Shown here: one piece after another, positions 11,640 through 22,137 of the stretch | Position numbering within the stretch: position 1 is the stretch's first letter | How the letters are laid out: each line of letters starts with the position of its first letter | Assembly: GCA_963402885.1 (NCBI GenBank) | Contig: OY727102.1 | Span: 21,080,001 to 21,144,000, forward strand | Direction: 5' to 3' | DNA from: Antedon bifida | Taxonomy: Eukaryota; Echinodermata; Crinoidea; Comatulida; Antedonidae | Length of the DNA stretch: 64,000 bases | The notes under the pieces: model-generated | Seen by the model: only the letters and a program-made list of their open reading frames with translations | The model's database searches: none | What the model was told of the DNA's origin: nothing | Translations under genes and position numbers: made by a program

Positions 11640-11715
11640 CGAAAAGAACTCCATGTGGAAAAAGAAGCCCACCCAAGAGTACTAAAAAATGAAGGAGCAC
11701 ATGGGCTTCTTTTCG
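11640..11715. repeat. Foldback in unit 2
   Basis: Arms at 11640-11657 and 11698-11715, same sequences as the unit-1 foldback; only the loop differs at a few bases, so the stem has been kept. Confidence 0.65.
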
Positions 11716-11881
11716 CGGTTTTATGGCAGTCTAATGGAAAAATGAATGCCATACAACTTTATTTATGATTTTAAAAAAGGTTCACTTGTTTAGGCCTGAC
11801 ATTTTCAGCCCTCTAAATATCTGTCAAAATAAAAGAAAAACAATATTAATTTTCCATAAAAAAAAAAAATATATATATATA

Positions 11882-11958
11882 TCCGTAGAGGTTCGAACCG
11901 GGCCCAATCTAGAGCTGAGAGCACTCAAACCTGAGCATCAACCGTTACGCCACGACGT
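11882..11958 (-). repeat. tRNA-like module, - strand, second copy
   Basis: Same sequence as the module at 10062-10137 with A-box and B-box motifs on the - strand, in the first half of the internal tandem duplication. Confidence 0.55.
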
Positions 11959-12135
11959 ACATGACTTAACAACTGATAATAGTCTATTTATACGTGTATT
12001 ACGCAATGCATCATTACGTTTATAATTTTAAAAAAGGTTCACTTGTTTAGGCCTGACATTTTCAACCCTCTAAATATCTGTCAAAATAAAAGAAAAACAA
12101 TATTAATTTTCCATAAAAAAAAATATATATATATA

Positions 12136-12212
12136 TCCGTAGAGGTTCGAACCGGGCCCAATCTAGAGCTGAGAGCACTCAAACCTGAGCATCAACCGTT
12201 ACGCCACGACGT
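12136..12212 (-). repeat. tRNA-like module, - strand, third copy
   Basis: Same module in the second half of the internal tandem duplication; it faces the + strand SINE head at 12309. Confidence 0.55.
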
Positions 12213-12308
12213 ACATGACTTAACAACTGATAATAGTCTATTTATACGTGTATTAAGCAATGCATCATTACGTCATAAGTATCATATTAACCTTCCCAAA
12301 ACCAAAAT

Positions 12309-12575
12309 GATCAGTTAGCTCAGTCGCCTGAGCGTCGTGTTAACACACGTATGTCGTGGGTTCGATTCCCACGCTGGTCGGTGGAATAGAGTTAAAGGCA
12401 TGCGGCCACTGTGTTTGGGGTTCACAGATCATACGTCCCCCTTTCCACCACACATCATGAGGCGACAACATCAATGCATCTGGTGATGTGCTGGAAACGA
12501 CCCCAAAAGGCTGTGGCAGGGCCTTAGTGCTGAGGCAGGGAGAGCACATTTAACATCTTTTTTTTTTTATTAAAT
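12309..12575 (+). mobile_element. tRNA-derived SINE, copy 2
   Basis: Near-identical to the element at 10233: tRNA-like head 12309-12379 with both promoter boxes, the same body and a T run near 12560. Because it sits at the matching place in unit 2 it was most likely copied with the unit, not inserted separately. Confidence 0.65.
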
Positions 12576-13027
12576 TTTTTTTCAACCTGTATTCAATCTC
12601 GTAAATTTTATGTTTGGCGCCCTCAATTTTAAAAGAAATTAATAATGCTCTTCGTTACGTATTTAGAATGGAATTTATTTTCATCGCAGGAGCACGAAGC
12701 GGTTCGGTATGCCGTGCGTTGTTATGCAAATGAGTTTATACAGGTGTAGTGGGGAAGAAGGTATATCTTTCGCGGTAAACACGCCACACTGTTAAATTTA
12801 GATTTTGTTAATCTTTTACATTAGAAGATTATTATTCTACCGTACCACTTTCAAATATCCGTTTCATGCAAGATAATGTATTGTAATATGTTATGAATAA
12901 AGTTTATGGTGTGTGGCCCAGAATAAATATGTTTAAAATATAGATAGATAGATAGTTTGTCTCCGTTCTTGAATAGGATTAATAGGGACTGATGAGATCA
13001 AATATAGAACATTTGTAAAGATGCCGA

Positions 13028-13215
13028 TGCCTAGACCAACTTCGAAATTGGACTAATTCCGCGACTGGGCTAGGCCTTAGACATAATGAAGTCGAGTTTT
13101 TAAATTAGAAAATTTCCGAGGACCTAGCTCTATTTTCAACATTTTGAAATATAGTATAATTTCAAATCATGTAATGTGCCGGGCGGGAACTTAGCAGCTC
13201 TATTTTTCAAAATTG
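13028..13215. repeat. Long repeat, fragment of a third unit
   Basis: Starts with CTAGACCAACTTCG like units 1 and 2, passes through GAAGTCGAGTTTTTAA and one GGGAACTTAGCAG block, then stops near CAAAATTGCTTAAG, where similarity ends. Confidence 0.65.
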
Positions 13216-13939
13216 CTTAAGAAGTAAATAATTAAAATGTTTGTAGAGGACCACAACAATGACATAAAAACACAAAATTAACTTGAAATAAAACAAATAA
13301 TAAAAAAACTTTGAAAATGCCATTTTGTAGTTTTAATAAAGTTATTCATTTTCCCCGTCACATAGACACATGGCGATTATCAAGACATAAACATGTAGAA
13401 AAAGAATGTTGAATACAATTTAGTATTTCTAAAAGTTCACATGATTTATAATTTTATCACATTTTTTCTAATTCTGCAAGTTAAAAAAAAAAGTTTAACC
13501 TTTTGTCGTTAACATTTTATTTTCGTGATAAACAAATTAAGTGAATTAATAAATTATTGTTTTTCATTTATATCTAAAAATAAAGTACTAACATTATTGA
13601 AAGCTGATCTATTTTAAGCATGTGCTGACAAAAACTGTTTACACTTAGCATACAAATTAAAAATGAATTTATCAATACATTCAATATTTATCAATAATTT
13701 CAAGCTGTACCTACATTGTTTCTACTACAGTATTTTTTGTGGGACATAAAAACTAATATTTTTCAAAAATATTTTTCTATATCATTTTTTCAATTCAATT
13801 CAATCTTTAATTTCGGAATATCTGGTCCATCCATAGAAAGTAAAATTACATAAATGAATGTATTAAATTATGTTTAAAAACTTGTACTATTTTTTACGAG
13901 ACCAATCTTGAACTTAAAGTGAACTTTTTCGTTGACCTT
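13216..13939. other. AT-rich sequence, retroelement tail at 13795-13856
   Basis: No gene seen. Read on the - strand, 13795-13856 matches the retroelement-like tail at 29768-29825 (shared core TGTAATTTTACTTTCTATGG, then TTCCGAAAT and a GAATGAAT-type end). Confidence 0.45.
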
Positions 13940-14023
13940 TCAACCTAACTCCAGAGTGGATTGATTAGGTGCTCCAGCAGCTCCATCGCTATCAACTGAT
14001 ACAGACCCTGGCTTAGAACGTGT
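13940..14023 (-). CDS. Possible terminal exon, unknown gene (- strand)
   Basis: On the - strand, acceptor tttatcgag is followed by 27 codons and TGA (13942-13940) encoding a hydrophilic Ser/Gly/Ala tail containing SKPGSVSVDSDGAAGA. Composition resembles a disordered C-terminus. The polypyrimidine tract is weak, a second frame is also open, and no matching upstream exon was found, so this may be chance. Confidence 0.2.
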   Translation of the reverse strand, partial: TRSKPGSVSVDSDGAAGAPNQSTLELG

Positions 14024-16857
14024 CTCGATAAATCAATGTACAGTTTATTTGACATTTGTCAACTCATCCGTAATTGGGATTATTATATTGATACAATGCA
14101 ATAAAAGGTAAGGATTTATGTGCAATTTAAATGCCTTTCAGTACAACTTTTGGCGTAAAGATTCACTGGCCTCCTTCACAGTGATGCAATATTTTGATAA
14201 GCGCCAACTAAGCAATGATCATCGCCTGCTATATGGGACCATGCCCTGCTACTTGCAGGTGTAAAACAGAACTGGTTATAGAAGTTGGGAATTGGATGAT
14301 TTTTAGACTTTTTGTTTTTTTTTGTGATTTGTTAAATTGATAGTTTGTGTTTTATTCCAGTTTAATTGTTAATGATTGGCGTGTTTAGTTAATGTTTAAG
14401 TGAGCTCATCTGGTCACGTTTTTCACCTGCATTTTCCACTTTAAAACGCACTACCTACCAACATACCTACCAACATAATAATTGTCAGATGGACCATAAG
14501 AAATATTAGGGTTACTGTACTATGATGATAAGAGGAGACTCCCATATTTTATATTTGTCTTCCAGTCCATTTTTCAACTCCAGATGTTGGCATATGTTTT
14601 AGTGACAGTGACAAATTTAATTTTGATGAACATTTTTTAATTAATTTACATGAGGACCTTGTATTTTAGAGAAACAAAGTGAATGTTTAAAAGAATGAAT
14701 TTTGGAAACATTTGTGGAAACATCGACATGTTAAATTTGTCATCAACCCACTGGTGATAAACAGGGTGAAGCCATTTATTATGTTAATTCCTTTAATTTT
14801 GAAAAACATTAATATTTTAGGGAAAAAACACTGAAACAATGATGAAATGTCTATCAATTTCTACTTTAAATGTTTACAGCCATTAGAGAGGGGTGCACAA
14901 GTTAGAGAGTGGAGTGAACAATTTGCCAGAGAAATATAAACAAATGTGTATTGTATTTAACACTATATGACAGAAATAACAATGAGAACAAAATGTTTTT
15001 AGGTGGTGTTCTTTTATTAACTGCACATTTTATTAATCGATCATTAACCCAATACATTTGTTACAATAAAATTAATGATATGTACAATGTTTAAAAAAAA
15101 GAAAATAACAATAACAATAGAATATATATTAGAAAGATGTATAAAATCATTGTATTGATCATTTGAAAATGAAATGAATAAAAGTAGTGTTTAACATCAA
15201 AAAAGAGAGAGAAAAAGAAGACATACAAGCCTTCTCTGTCAAATTCCAAGCTGGAAAACAATAGTAACACATTATTTTGCAGCAATTTAAAATTAACTGT
15301 AAAGCTGTTTCCCCAGTGAGACTGCCTTTGTCACCACCCTCATTTCTATCAATGTTTGAAGTAGCATAGAGAATAATAGGTGTTATATTTACCAAGCCTT
15401 TGAGAATAATTTACGAATAATTAAAGCACATTGAAGCCAAAACACCAAGCAAAATATTGACTTTAGTAGTCACAGATTTTTGAACAGAATTTAATAAAAT
15501 AAACTTTTAATAAAAATTAACTTCCTACTGTAGACCTACAGTACTAATGTGATATTATAAAAAGGGCTTCCCACACAATATCAAATTTGTTCAATAAAAG
15601 AAAATTGCTAATTTTAGAAGGGAGGAAGATTTTTCGCAAACCCACCTACTATAAAACTATAGAAATTGACCTTTTTCTTAACCAACAATGTTCTAGTTTG
15701 CTAGGGTGAATTATGAGCCTTGAACCCCAGAGGTTGGTTGCCTGAAACTATTTTATATAAAATATAAAAGAATGCTAAATAAATTACAAACTCGGTCATT
15801 TTCAGCCTAATTATTCAACAGACTCCCCCTCATTAAAAATGAATGTGTGCTTTCTATAATAAATTCTAAAATTTGAAAAAAGGGATAATAAATGTAATCA
15901 TTTTTCCAAGCTGGTCTTTGATCAGTTAAGATTTTTATTCCAATTTCTAGATAAAACTGCTCTTCAATTCAATTTTATTGTAAAAGTATTTGATATGGAA
16001 AAGGAAACGGCAAAACAGAAATTGAATGTACGTACGTGCTGGGTGCGAGTATGGTGGCTCATAATTTAACAGGGTACACACTCCAAACTAGTTGATTTTC
16101 AGAAGTAATATTGTACAGAAAAGTTTAAATGGCTGGGCAAGTTTGAAGCTTTGATTTTTAATATTTGTCTTTGGCGTATAAAATGTTTGGTTTATTTTAT
16201 ACGGTACCATAATGTAGGTCAATGACCCCTATGTTAAGGTGCATTACTCTTTCACCTAGTAACAAAGTTTATGCCAAAATGACAAACTTCATAAAAAATA
16301 TATGACATTAGCTGGTTTTCATTCACTAATCAGACTCTACTTATTGATATTTTAGAGCCGCCTTTTCCGAATAATAAAACAAAACCCTAAGAGAAATGTG
16401 CTGACATAAATAATGATTAGTAATTAACCAACAGATGAAACCTGTGAGTGACTATATAGTAGTCGTAAGAGGCTATGCACCTCGATTATAATTTGCACTA
16501 TTGAAACCACTGGGAATTTCATAATGGTGTTGTCAAGTGTTAATATAAACAGTATTGATGAGTTATGCATTATTCTGAGTATTAACACAAAACAACAAAT
16601 ATATGAGGCTACATTCACTTCAACTTGAATGAATTCAATCAACTAATAATTTGAAATGTATGTATATACAAAGTTGAACACAATTTCATAGCAGGGATGA
16701 ACCTGCTGTTTGACGTGAGCATCAAAATTAGGTCGCGTTGGCCGCGGATCCACAGAGGTGTGTGGGGGAGAGCCTTCCACATAGATTTTGTCAAAACCAC
16801 TACAAAAGATCCTAGGTTAACTTTACGTCTTAATTATAATGTATAAAGCTGGTTCTA
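14024..16857. other. Mostly AT-rich non-coding sequence
   Basis: Patches of balanced composition at about 14110-14290 and 15290-15410, plus 16690-16790 (contains GGCCGCGGATCC), interrupt otherwise AT-rich sequence. Short open frames occur on the - strand in the first two but lack a convincing pair of splice sites. No gene is called. Confidence 0.4.
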
Positions 16858-16922
16858 GCCCTCTCCCTATATCCCCCTTTTCCCTCGTACCCCCTTTTCC
16901 CTTTCCACATACCCCCTTCCTA
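16858..16922 (+). repeat. Polypyrimidine tract
   Basis: About 65 bases almost purely of C and T, built of repeated CCCCCTTTTCCCT-like units. Such tracts can adopt non-B structures; no gene context. Confidence 0.6.
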
Positions 16923-16956
16923 TTAAATCTTATATCTGCCAGTTTTCCTTAATTTA

Positions 16957-17104
16957 AGCTCTGTCTACACTATCAAACTAGTTTGACAAAAAAAGTGTGA
17001 TGTACCCAAATAGAGAAGTGATATTCCCAAATATGGTAGTGATATGACATCATCATCTATATGGGTACGTCACATACTGTTTAATTGATAGTGTAGACTG
17101 AGCT
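16957..17104 (+). mobile_element. MITE copy 3
   Basis: 148 bp, same TIRs as the element at 3960, exact TTA duplications at 16954-16956 and 17105-17107. Two internal sub-repeat units, the first decayed (AAATAGAGAAGTGATA). Confidence 0.85.
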
Positions 17105-17570
17105 TTAGTACGTGTTCAGGAGTTAATATCAAATTTATTAAACTAAATCTTCAGAGACCCTTTCCTTGATCTCTGCTAGATCCCTAACCCTGCTTGGTGA
17201 AGAAACTTCCACCATCCAAATTTAAATGAATTGCATTGAATTAAAATGTGCCCCTTTTTCATAATACATTATATCTCTAGATTGGTATTATTTTGTGACA
17301 ATTATATTATCTTTTCGATATTGTTAAAATGACAAACTCGGCCAGTCTATTGTCACAGCATACTCTTTAGAGGTTTGTGGTGTAAGATTTAATTTCAAGG
17401 TCCAGTGTGATCAACCAGCCATTGAGAGTTAATGAAAAATGCTGCAAATATATATTATAATTAGAAATACTTCCAACGGCTATAACAGTTGCTAAAATGT
17501 TGCTATTTTAGAGAAATGAGATAATTGGATGTTGACACTGAATAAATCAGTGAAATTGTACTGTCTATAG

Positions 17571-17905
17571 GCACTATTGCTATATCAAAGGCACTATTGC
17601 TATATCAAAGACACTATTGCTATATCAAAGGCACTATTGCTATATCAAGGGCACTATTGCTATATCAAAGGCACTATTGCTATATCAAAGGCACTATTGC
17701 TATATCAAAGACACTATTGCTATATCAAAGGCACTATTGCTATATCAAAGGCACTATTGCTATATCAAAGGCACTATTTGCTATATCAAAGGCACTATTT
17801 GCTATATCAAAGGCACTATTGCTATATCAAAGGTGCTATTGCTATATCAAGGTACTAATTTAATGAATTACTATATCAAATTAGGCACTATTGCTATAGC
17901 AAAGG
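17571..17905 (+). repeat. 20-bp minisatellite
   Basis: Fourteen contiguous units of GCACTATTGCTATATCAAAG up to about 17851 (two are 21 bp through one extra T), then decayed units to 17905. The unit has no stop in any + frame, so overlapping reading frames in all three phases are artefacts of the repeat. Confidence 0.92.
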
Positions 17906-18155
17906 CTAATCCCCATCTTAACATGGGATTAACCTATACTATGCACTATATGTATAGATGTATCTAATAGGATTAACCTATCTGATTTATACAATATGAT
18001 ATTCATTTACCCATTGGGATTAAGCTACCTAACATGGGATTAGCCTATCCAACTTTGGATTAACCTATCCAACTAGGAATATGCTATGCAATATGGTATT
18101 CATTTACCCATTGGGATTATGCTATCTAACATGGATTAACCTATCTAATGATTCA
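17906..18155 (+). repeat. Degenerate tandem repeat with a longer period
   Basis: Built of diverged AACATGGGATTAACCTATC-like units. A longer block containing GGTATTCATTTACCCATTGG or its variant occurs twice, about 97 bases apart (17992 and 18089), showing two levels of duplication. Confidence 0.7.
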
Positions 18156-19836
18156 GGATGTATTGTCAGATTTATTGATATTTATTTAGATGGTCAATAC
18201 TTTTATAGTCTTTACATTTATAATGTTAATTCTTAAGTGTGTGCTCAGGTTTTCTCCTCTGGAAATGCCTTGTTTTTTTGTTGGGTATATTTTAAATTCT
18301 GCTTTATGCTTAGTGAAACAGACCTTATTATGTGTTATAAGCACACAACAGAGTACAGAGTTTCTTTCTGTAGATATTAATGGACTAACACTCTATGGTT
18401 GAGTATGCACTTTGTGTTGGTGAACTTACAAAGAAATGTATGCAATGCATTACACATTTCCCTTAAGTCATTTAAAAGCTACATCACAAACCTTAATACC
18501 ACAAATCTTGTTATAAAAGTACACAGCAACATTTTTTGACATAGATAATGACATTCAAAAGGCTTTAATGATGTATGAAAATTCTTTGTTTTGGATGGAT
18601 AAAAAAGGATGAGGACTTTTAATATGTCTAAGTTCTTTGATTTGGATGGAAAAAAAGGTGACGACTTTTAATGACATGTTAAAATTGTTTGCTTTTGATT
18701 GTACAATGTTCCCTTTTCTTTATTTCCTCATTTCTACTACTAACAAGTTACAGTACTATTTAGCTTTGCTTACTATAAAATCCCACAATCATACATTGAA
18801 AGGTTTTCTTCCTTTATTTATGATGGTCTTTTTTTATTTATCTACTGTAAAATGATTCAATATAATTTTTGGGTCTTATTTATAAAGAAACATGCTACCC
18901 ATTGTAACGTAGCACGAAATGGAACTTGTTATTGTAGCAAATTTTTCTGATGGTCTGAACTGTGCCGCATTCATATCTCAGTATGGCCTAGGTAGAAATG
19001 AACCCTGTTTGTAGGCCTACAGGCTGCTGGGCTGTCAGTGGCCTACCTGATTGCACCCTCTGTGTTTTCAACAACTGTAATTACCTATGACAGATTTACA
19101 GTCACAAATGGTATCTTAAACGCTTCAATGCAATAACCCATATGCATTATAAGTTAGGATATTAGTTGAAATATAAAAGAACATCATTTAATATATAACA
19201 AATATTATTTGTGTTGACATTTCACCATTCTGGCCAAAGTATACCAATTTTTATTACATTGATAAAACCAGACTTAGTATTACAAATATGTTACCACTTT
19301 AGTTTTTACTATTTTTAGTCATTTATTTATTAAGCCTATAATACGGTTTCTATTAGCGTTTTTAAGAATATTAAATTATATAATTTTTGTCAGAAAAGTT
19401 TTATAAATACAAATAAAATCAAACAAATCATGGACAAAAATGAAAAGCGCATTACCCTACGTAATTACGCAGATGAATGCTTATAATTGCTCATAATGTA
19501 TTTTATAGTCTATCATGTATATTCCTATAGGCTAACAGTTTGAAATCTTACAAAATAATCTGAACATTATGAAAACCTTTTTAAATGCTTCCAGCTATTT
19601 CAAAATATAGTCATAATGATTTTTTAACTTTTGTTTTTCTGAATGATCTTTAACAAATCATCTTCATAAAATAAGAAAAATTGAATTGATTAGATTGGGA
19701 CAGTATCTAGTTACAAAGTAATGATTACTTTTTAAAAAGTTAAGTCTTGTTTTATTTTTTTAACCTGCAGCTAAATTATTGCTTTGTTTGTTTGCTTGGT
19801 TTATGTAAATTGTAAAGAGTACAGTAGATCAGATAA
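18156..19836. other. AT-rich non-coding sequence
   Basis: No gene or strong repeat seen. A less AT-rich patch near 18955-19080 contains the palindrome TGTAGGCCTACA. The 70-codon frame at 18190 has no splice or start support. Confidence 0.4.
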
Positions 19837-19968
19837 AGCACTCTGTCTACACTATCAAACTAGTCTGACAAAAAAAAGTGTGGTGTGCCCAAATATGGTG
19901 CTGATATGACATCATCATGTCCATATTTGGGCACATAACATTTTTTGACACATAAAGTTTGGAAAGCT
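19837..19968 (+). mobile_element. MITE copy 4 (decayed)
   Basis: 132 bp with one internal sub-repeat unit. The left TIR has an extra CA and the right TIR is badly decayed, but TAA duplications at 19834-19836 and 19969-19971 survive. Confidence 0.7.
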
Positions 19969-20379
19969 TAATGTCGTAATGACGGAAAATGTTTCAAGAG
20001 AGAGAGATATTCATTGGCAATTAAAGTAAAATATTATAAAAACTTGTTTAACTTGCACCTTTATTAAAATTCAAATAGTTTCTATAAAGCATTGTAGTTT
20101 TGAGTTTAAAAAGCCCCATCTTCCCAAATGATACGATATTTGTCTATCTCTACGGAAATTTACTCATAAGTGGTATTATACCAGGAAACTTCTTGAATCT
20201 TGTGAACGAGATAATCTCACCTTAGTTGACTTTCATTGAATGCTCAATTCCATCTTGATAGTATAGTCAACTTTCATGCTGTGATTGACCCTGTTTAGAT
20301 GTACAATCCTTTGATGTTAGTTAGGATGTACCAAGACCTAGCATCAGACCCTGGGGCCATTATGTGCGGTACAGAACAT

Positions 20380-20650
20380 CTGAACATTCCAGAATTTTCA
20401 TATTAAAGATGTTTATTTTTTGTTGTGTGATCTATCACCTTTGTATTTATGTTTCGTATCTGAAATTATTTTGTAATTTTGTTGTTTTCTTTTTGTATTT
20501 GGGGACCCTAATGGAAATACGTTTTTTCTTAAACTTTCTTGGGTTATCCTCAGTTTATTCAGTTTGTTTTCTTGTACCTTTTCTTTTTTTTAAATTTGTG
20601 TTCGTAAAATTGAATGAACTGAAATAAAATGAAATGAAAAGGAAAGAATA
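20380..20650 (+). mobile_element. Possible retroelement 3' tail
   Basis: The T-rich run, TGTATTTGGGGACCCTAATG and an ending in GAATGAACTGAAATAAAATG resemble the ends of non-LTR elements with short tandem tails. No reverse-transcriptase coding is present, so this is a weak call. Confidence 0.25.
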
Positions 20651-20728
20651 TTGAATATTAAATTAATTTTATATTCAAAATAAAACATTATTCTGTTTCA
20701 ATTATGAATGTTTTCTTTATTTTATTAG

Positions 20729-20820
20729 AAATTGATGCTAAACAACCTAAACAATCAAGATGTGAGAAAGAGAAAAGCAACAAAAAAATTGAGGGAAAAA
20801 AAGAAGATTATATAAGCTGA
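20729..20820 (+). CDS. Possible terminal exon, unassigned
   Basis: Acceptor ttctttattttattag is followed by an open frame to TGA at 20818-20820, read in phase 1 (one base from the upstream exon). It encodes a basic tail, KQPKQSRCEKEKSNKKIEGK, similar in character to the RGS22-like C-terminus. The RGS22-like exon j also leaves in phase 1, so this could be an alternative last exon far downstream; equally it may belong to an unseen gene or be chance. Confidence 0.25.
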
Positions 20821-21085
20821 TGAACCACCTGTATCGCATCACAATGGCACCTGTAAAATGATGTACAATGTTACGCAAACAACATGGTTTAAGGTTATCA
20901 AAAGGTAACACACTGAATATCAGACATCTTCAAAATTTGACAGTTCATACGCAATATCAACGAACATAAAGGAGTTTCTACGATTATCTTAACTTGGATA
21001 AAAACAGATTTATTTTGTATTCATTGTTGAATAGCCTCATATTAACTTTTGGAACCACTTGCCAAAAATGTTTTAAACTTTTGCA

Positions 21086-22006
21086 ATGGATGTAGAAGCC
21101 AGTGTAATGTTACGTACAACAAGCAATATAAATAGTCACACGTTGGTGGATGATTATGATCATGTTTCGGTAAGTTTTCTCTTTTTTATTTGTTTTTATA
21201 TTCAGATTTCACTTGGGGCATATACTCACTAAAATACTTTAAAAATCTATTCTCTTATTTCTTTTCTCTGAACTATAGAGGGGGTGAATACTAAAATGAT
21301 ATCTTAAATCCAGATATGTCAATATAATAAAAGATTGGTAGTTCATTGTCTAGCTTACCTGGATAAACCAACAATGGCCTTTTCACCTACGAGGAAAAAC
21401 ATTACTAAAAAATATTAAGTCTTTGAATACCCCTCCAAGGCAGTGGTTTTCCCATATACATGATGTGGTTAAACAGTTGAGAATGAATAAATAATATGTC
21501 AATTTCATATACATCATAATCTTTATTTAACATCCATCATCAAAATCATTGTTATCGTAGTGAATCATCATTGCCATTCCTTCAACCATGGAGGTACTCA
21601 CAACCCCCATGATTAAGCCAAGACAGTGTTGAGAGGAGCTACAATGAAAACAACACTGTTCCTATTCACAGCAGTTGTTCCAGTTTGACATCAATCAAAA
21701 TGTCTGGCCTCTGCTGGTCCAAGTATGTTAGTACTCAGTTGACTGAATGCTATGCTTTAACAGGTGGATCATCCAGGTCACGCTCTCGGTGTAGTTGTTT
21801 TTTCTTCTGTCTTGTTTACAATATTTTTCACTTCAATTGAGAAGTTAGGAACGTACATAAGGATGTACCATACTGTTCAAAATTCCAATTCTTTTCCAAT
21901 AGGAATGAGTCAGGCTGACAAACAACAACAAGAACCGATCTTAAAAAACCTTTTCGGATTTCAATCTGTTTTAACAAACTGTTTTATTTACTTAAAGAGT
22001 AAATAA
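21086..22006 (+). CDS. Candidate small single-pass membrane protein, two exons
   Basis: Exon 1 is 21086-21169: ATG then 28 codons ending TCG|gtaagt, a consensus donor, with an in-frame TAA upstream of the ATG. Exon 2 is 21764-22006: acceptor tgctatgctttaacag, 80 codons and TAA, entered in phase 0 to match. Together they predict 108 residues: an acidic N-terminal part ending VDDYDHVS, a hydrophobic helix (LGVVVFSSVLFTIFFTSI) flanked by charged residues, and a polar C-terminal part with DKQQQEP. There is no signal peptide before the helix, which suggests a single-pass protein. An 81-codon open frame in phase with a strong donor is unlikely by chance here. A MITE begins 22 bases after the stop. 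Family not recognised. Confidence 0.5.
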
Positions 22007-22028
22007 TTGTCAAAAGGCATTTACATTA

Positions 22029-22137
22029 AGCTCTGTCTACACTATAAAACTAGTTTGACAAAAATAAGTGTGATTTTCCCAAATATGGTAGTTATATGGG
22101 CACATGTTTTTGTCACATAAAGTTTGTAGACAGAGTT
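22029..22137 (+). mobile_element. MITE copy 5 (internally deleted)
   Basis: 109 bp, the shortest full-ended copy, with TTA duplications at 22026-22028 and 22138-22140. The centre has lost much of the internal sequence. Confidence 0.8.

Larger units (their letters stand above)
11762..12274. repeat. Internal tandem duplication inside unit 2
   Basis: The block beginning TTTATGATTTTAAAAAAGG at 11762 is repeated from 12019, a shift of 257 bases, nearly identical apart from the length of an A/AT run. Unit 1 has one copy only. Each copy includes the - strand tRNA-like module. Confidence 0.8.
10950..13027. repeat. Long repeat, unit 2 (about 2.08 kb)
   Basis: Second copy of the unit starting at 9298. 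It is longer because of about 140 extra bases near 11058-11196 and an internal tandem duplication of about 250 bases (11762-12274). It keeps the foldback, the tRNA-like modules, the SINE and both ATGCAAATGAG blocks (11449, 12706). Confidence 0.75.

Noticed and set aside
11765..12318. Reading frames with a shared Val-Arg-Thr-Gly-Pro-Asn-Leu-Glu-like segment
   Set aside because: They translate the duplicated - strand tRNA-like module inside the repeat complex, not a protein gene.
17577..17967. Three overlapping reading frames of 88-116 codons
   Set aside because: They come from a 20-bp repeat with no stop in any phase; the peptides are pure repeat translation.
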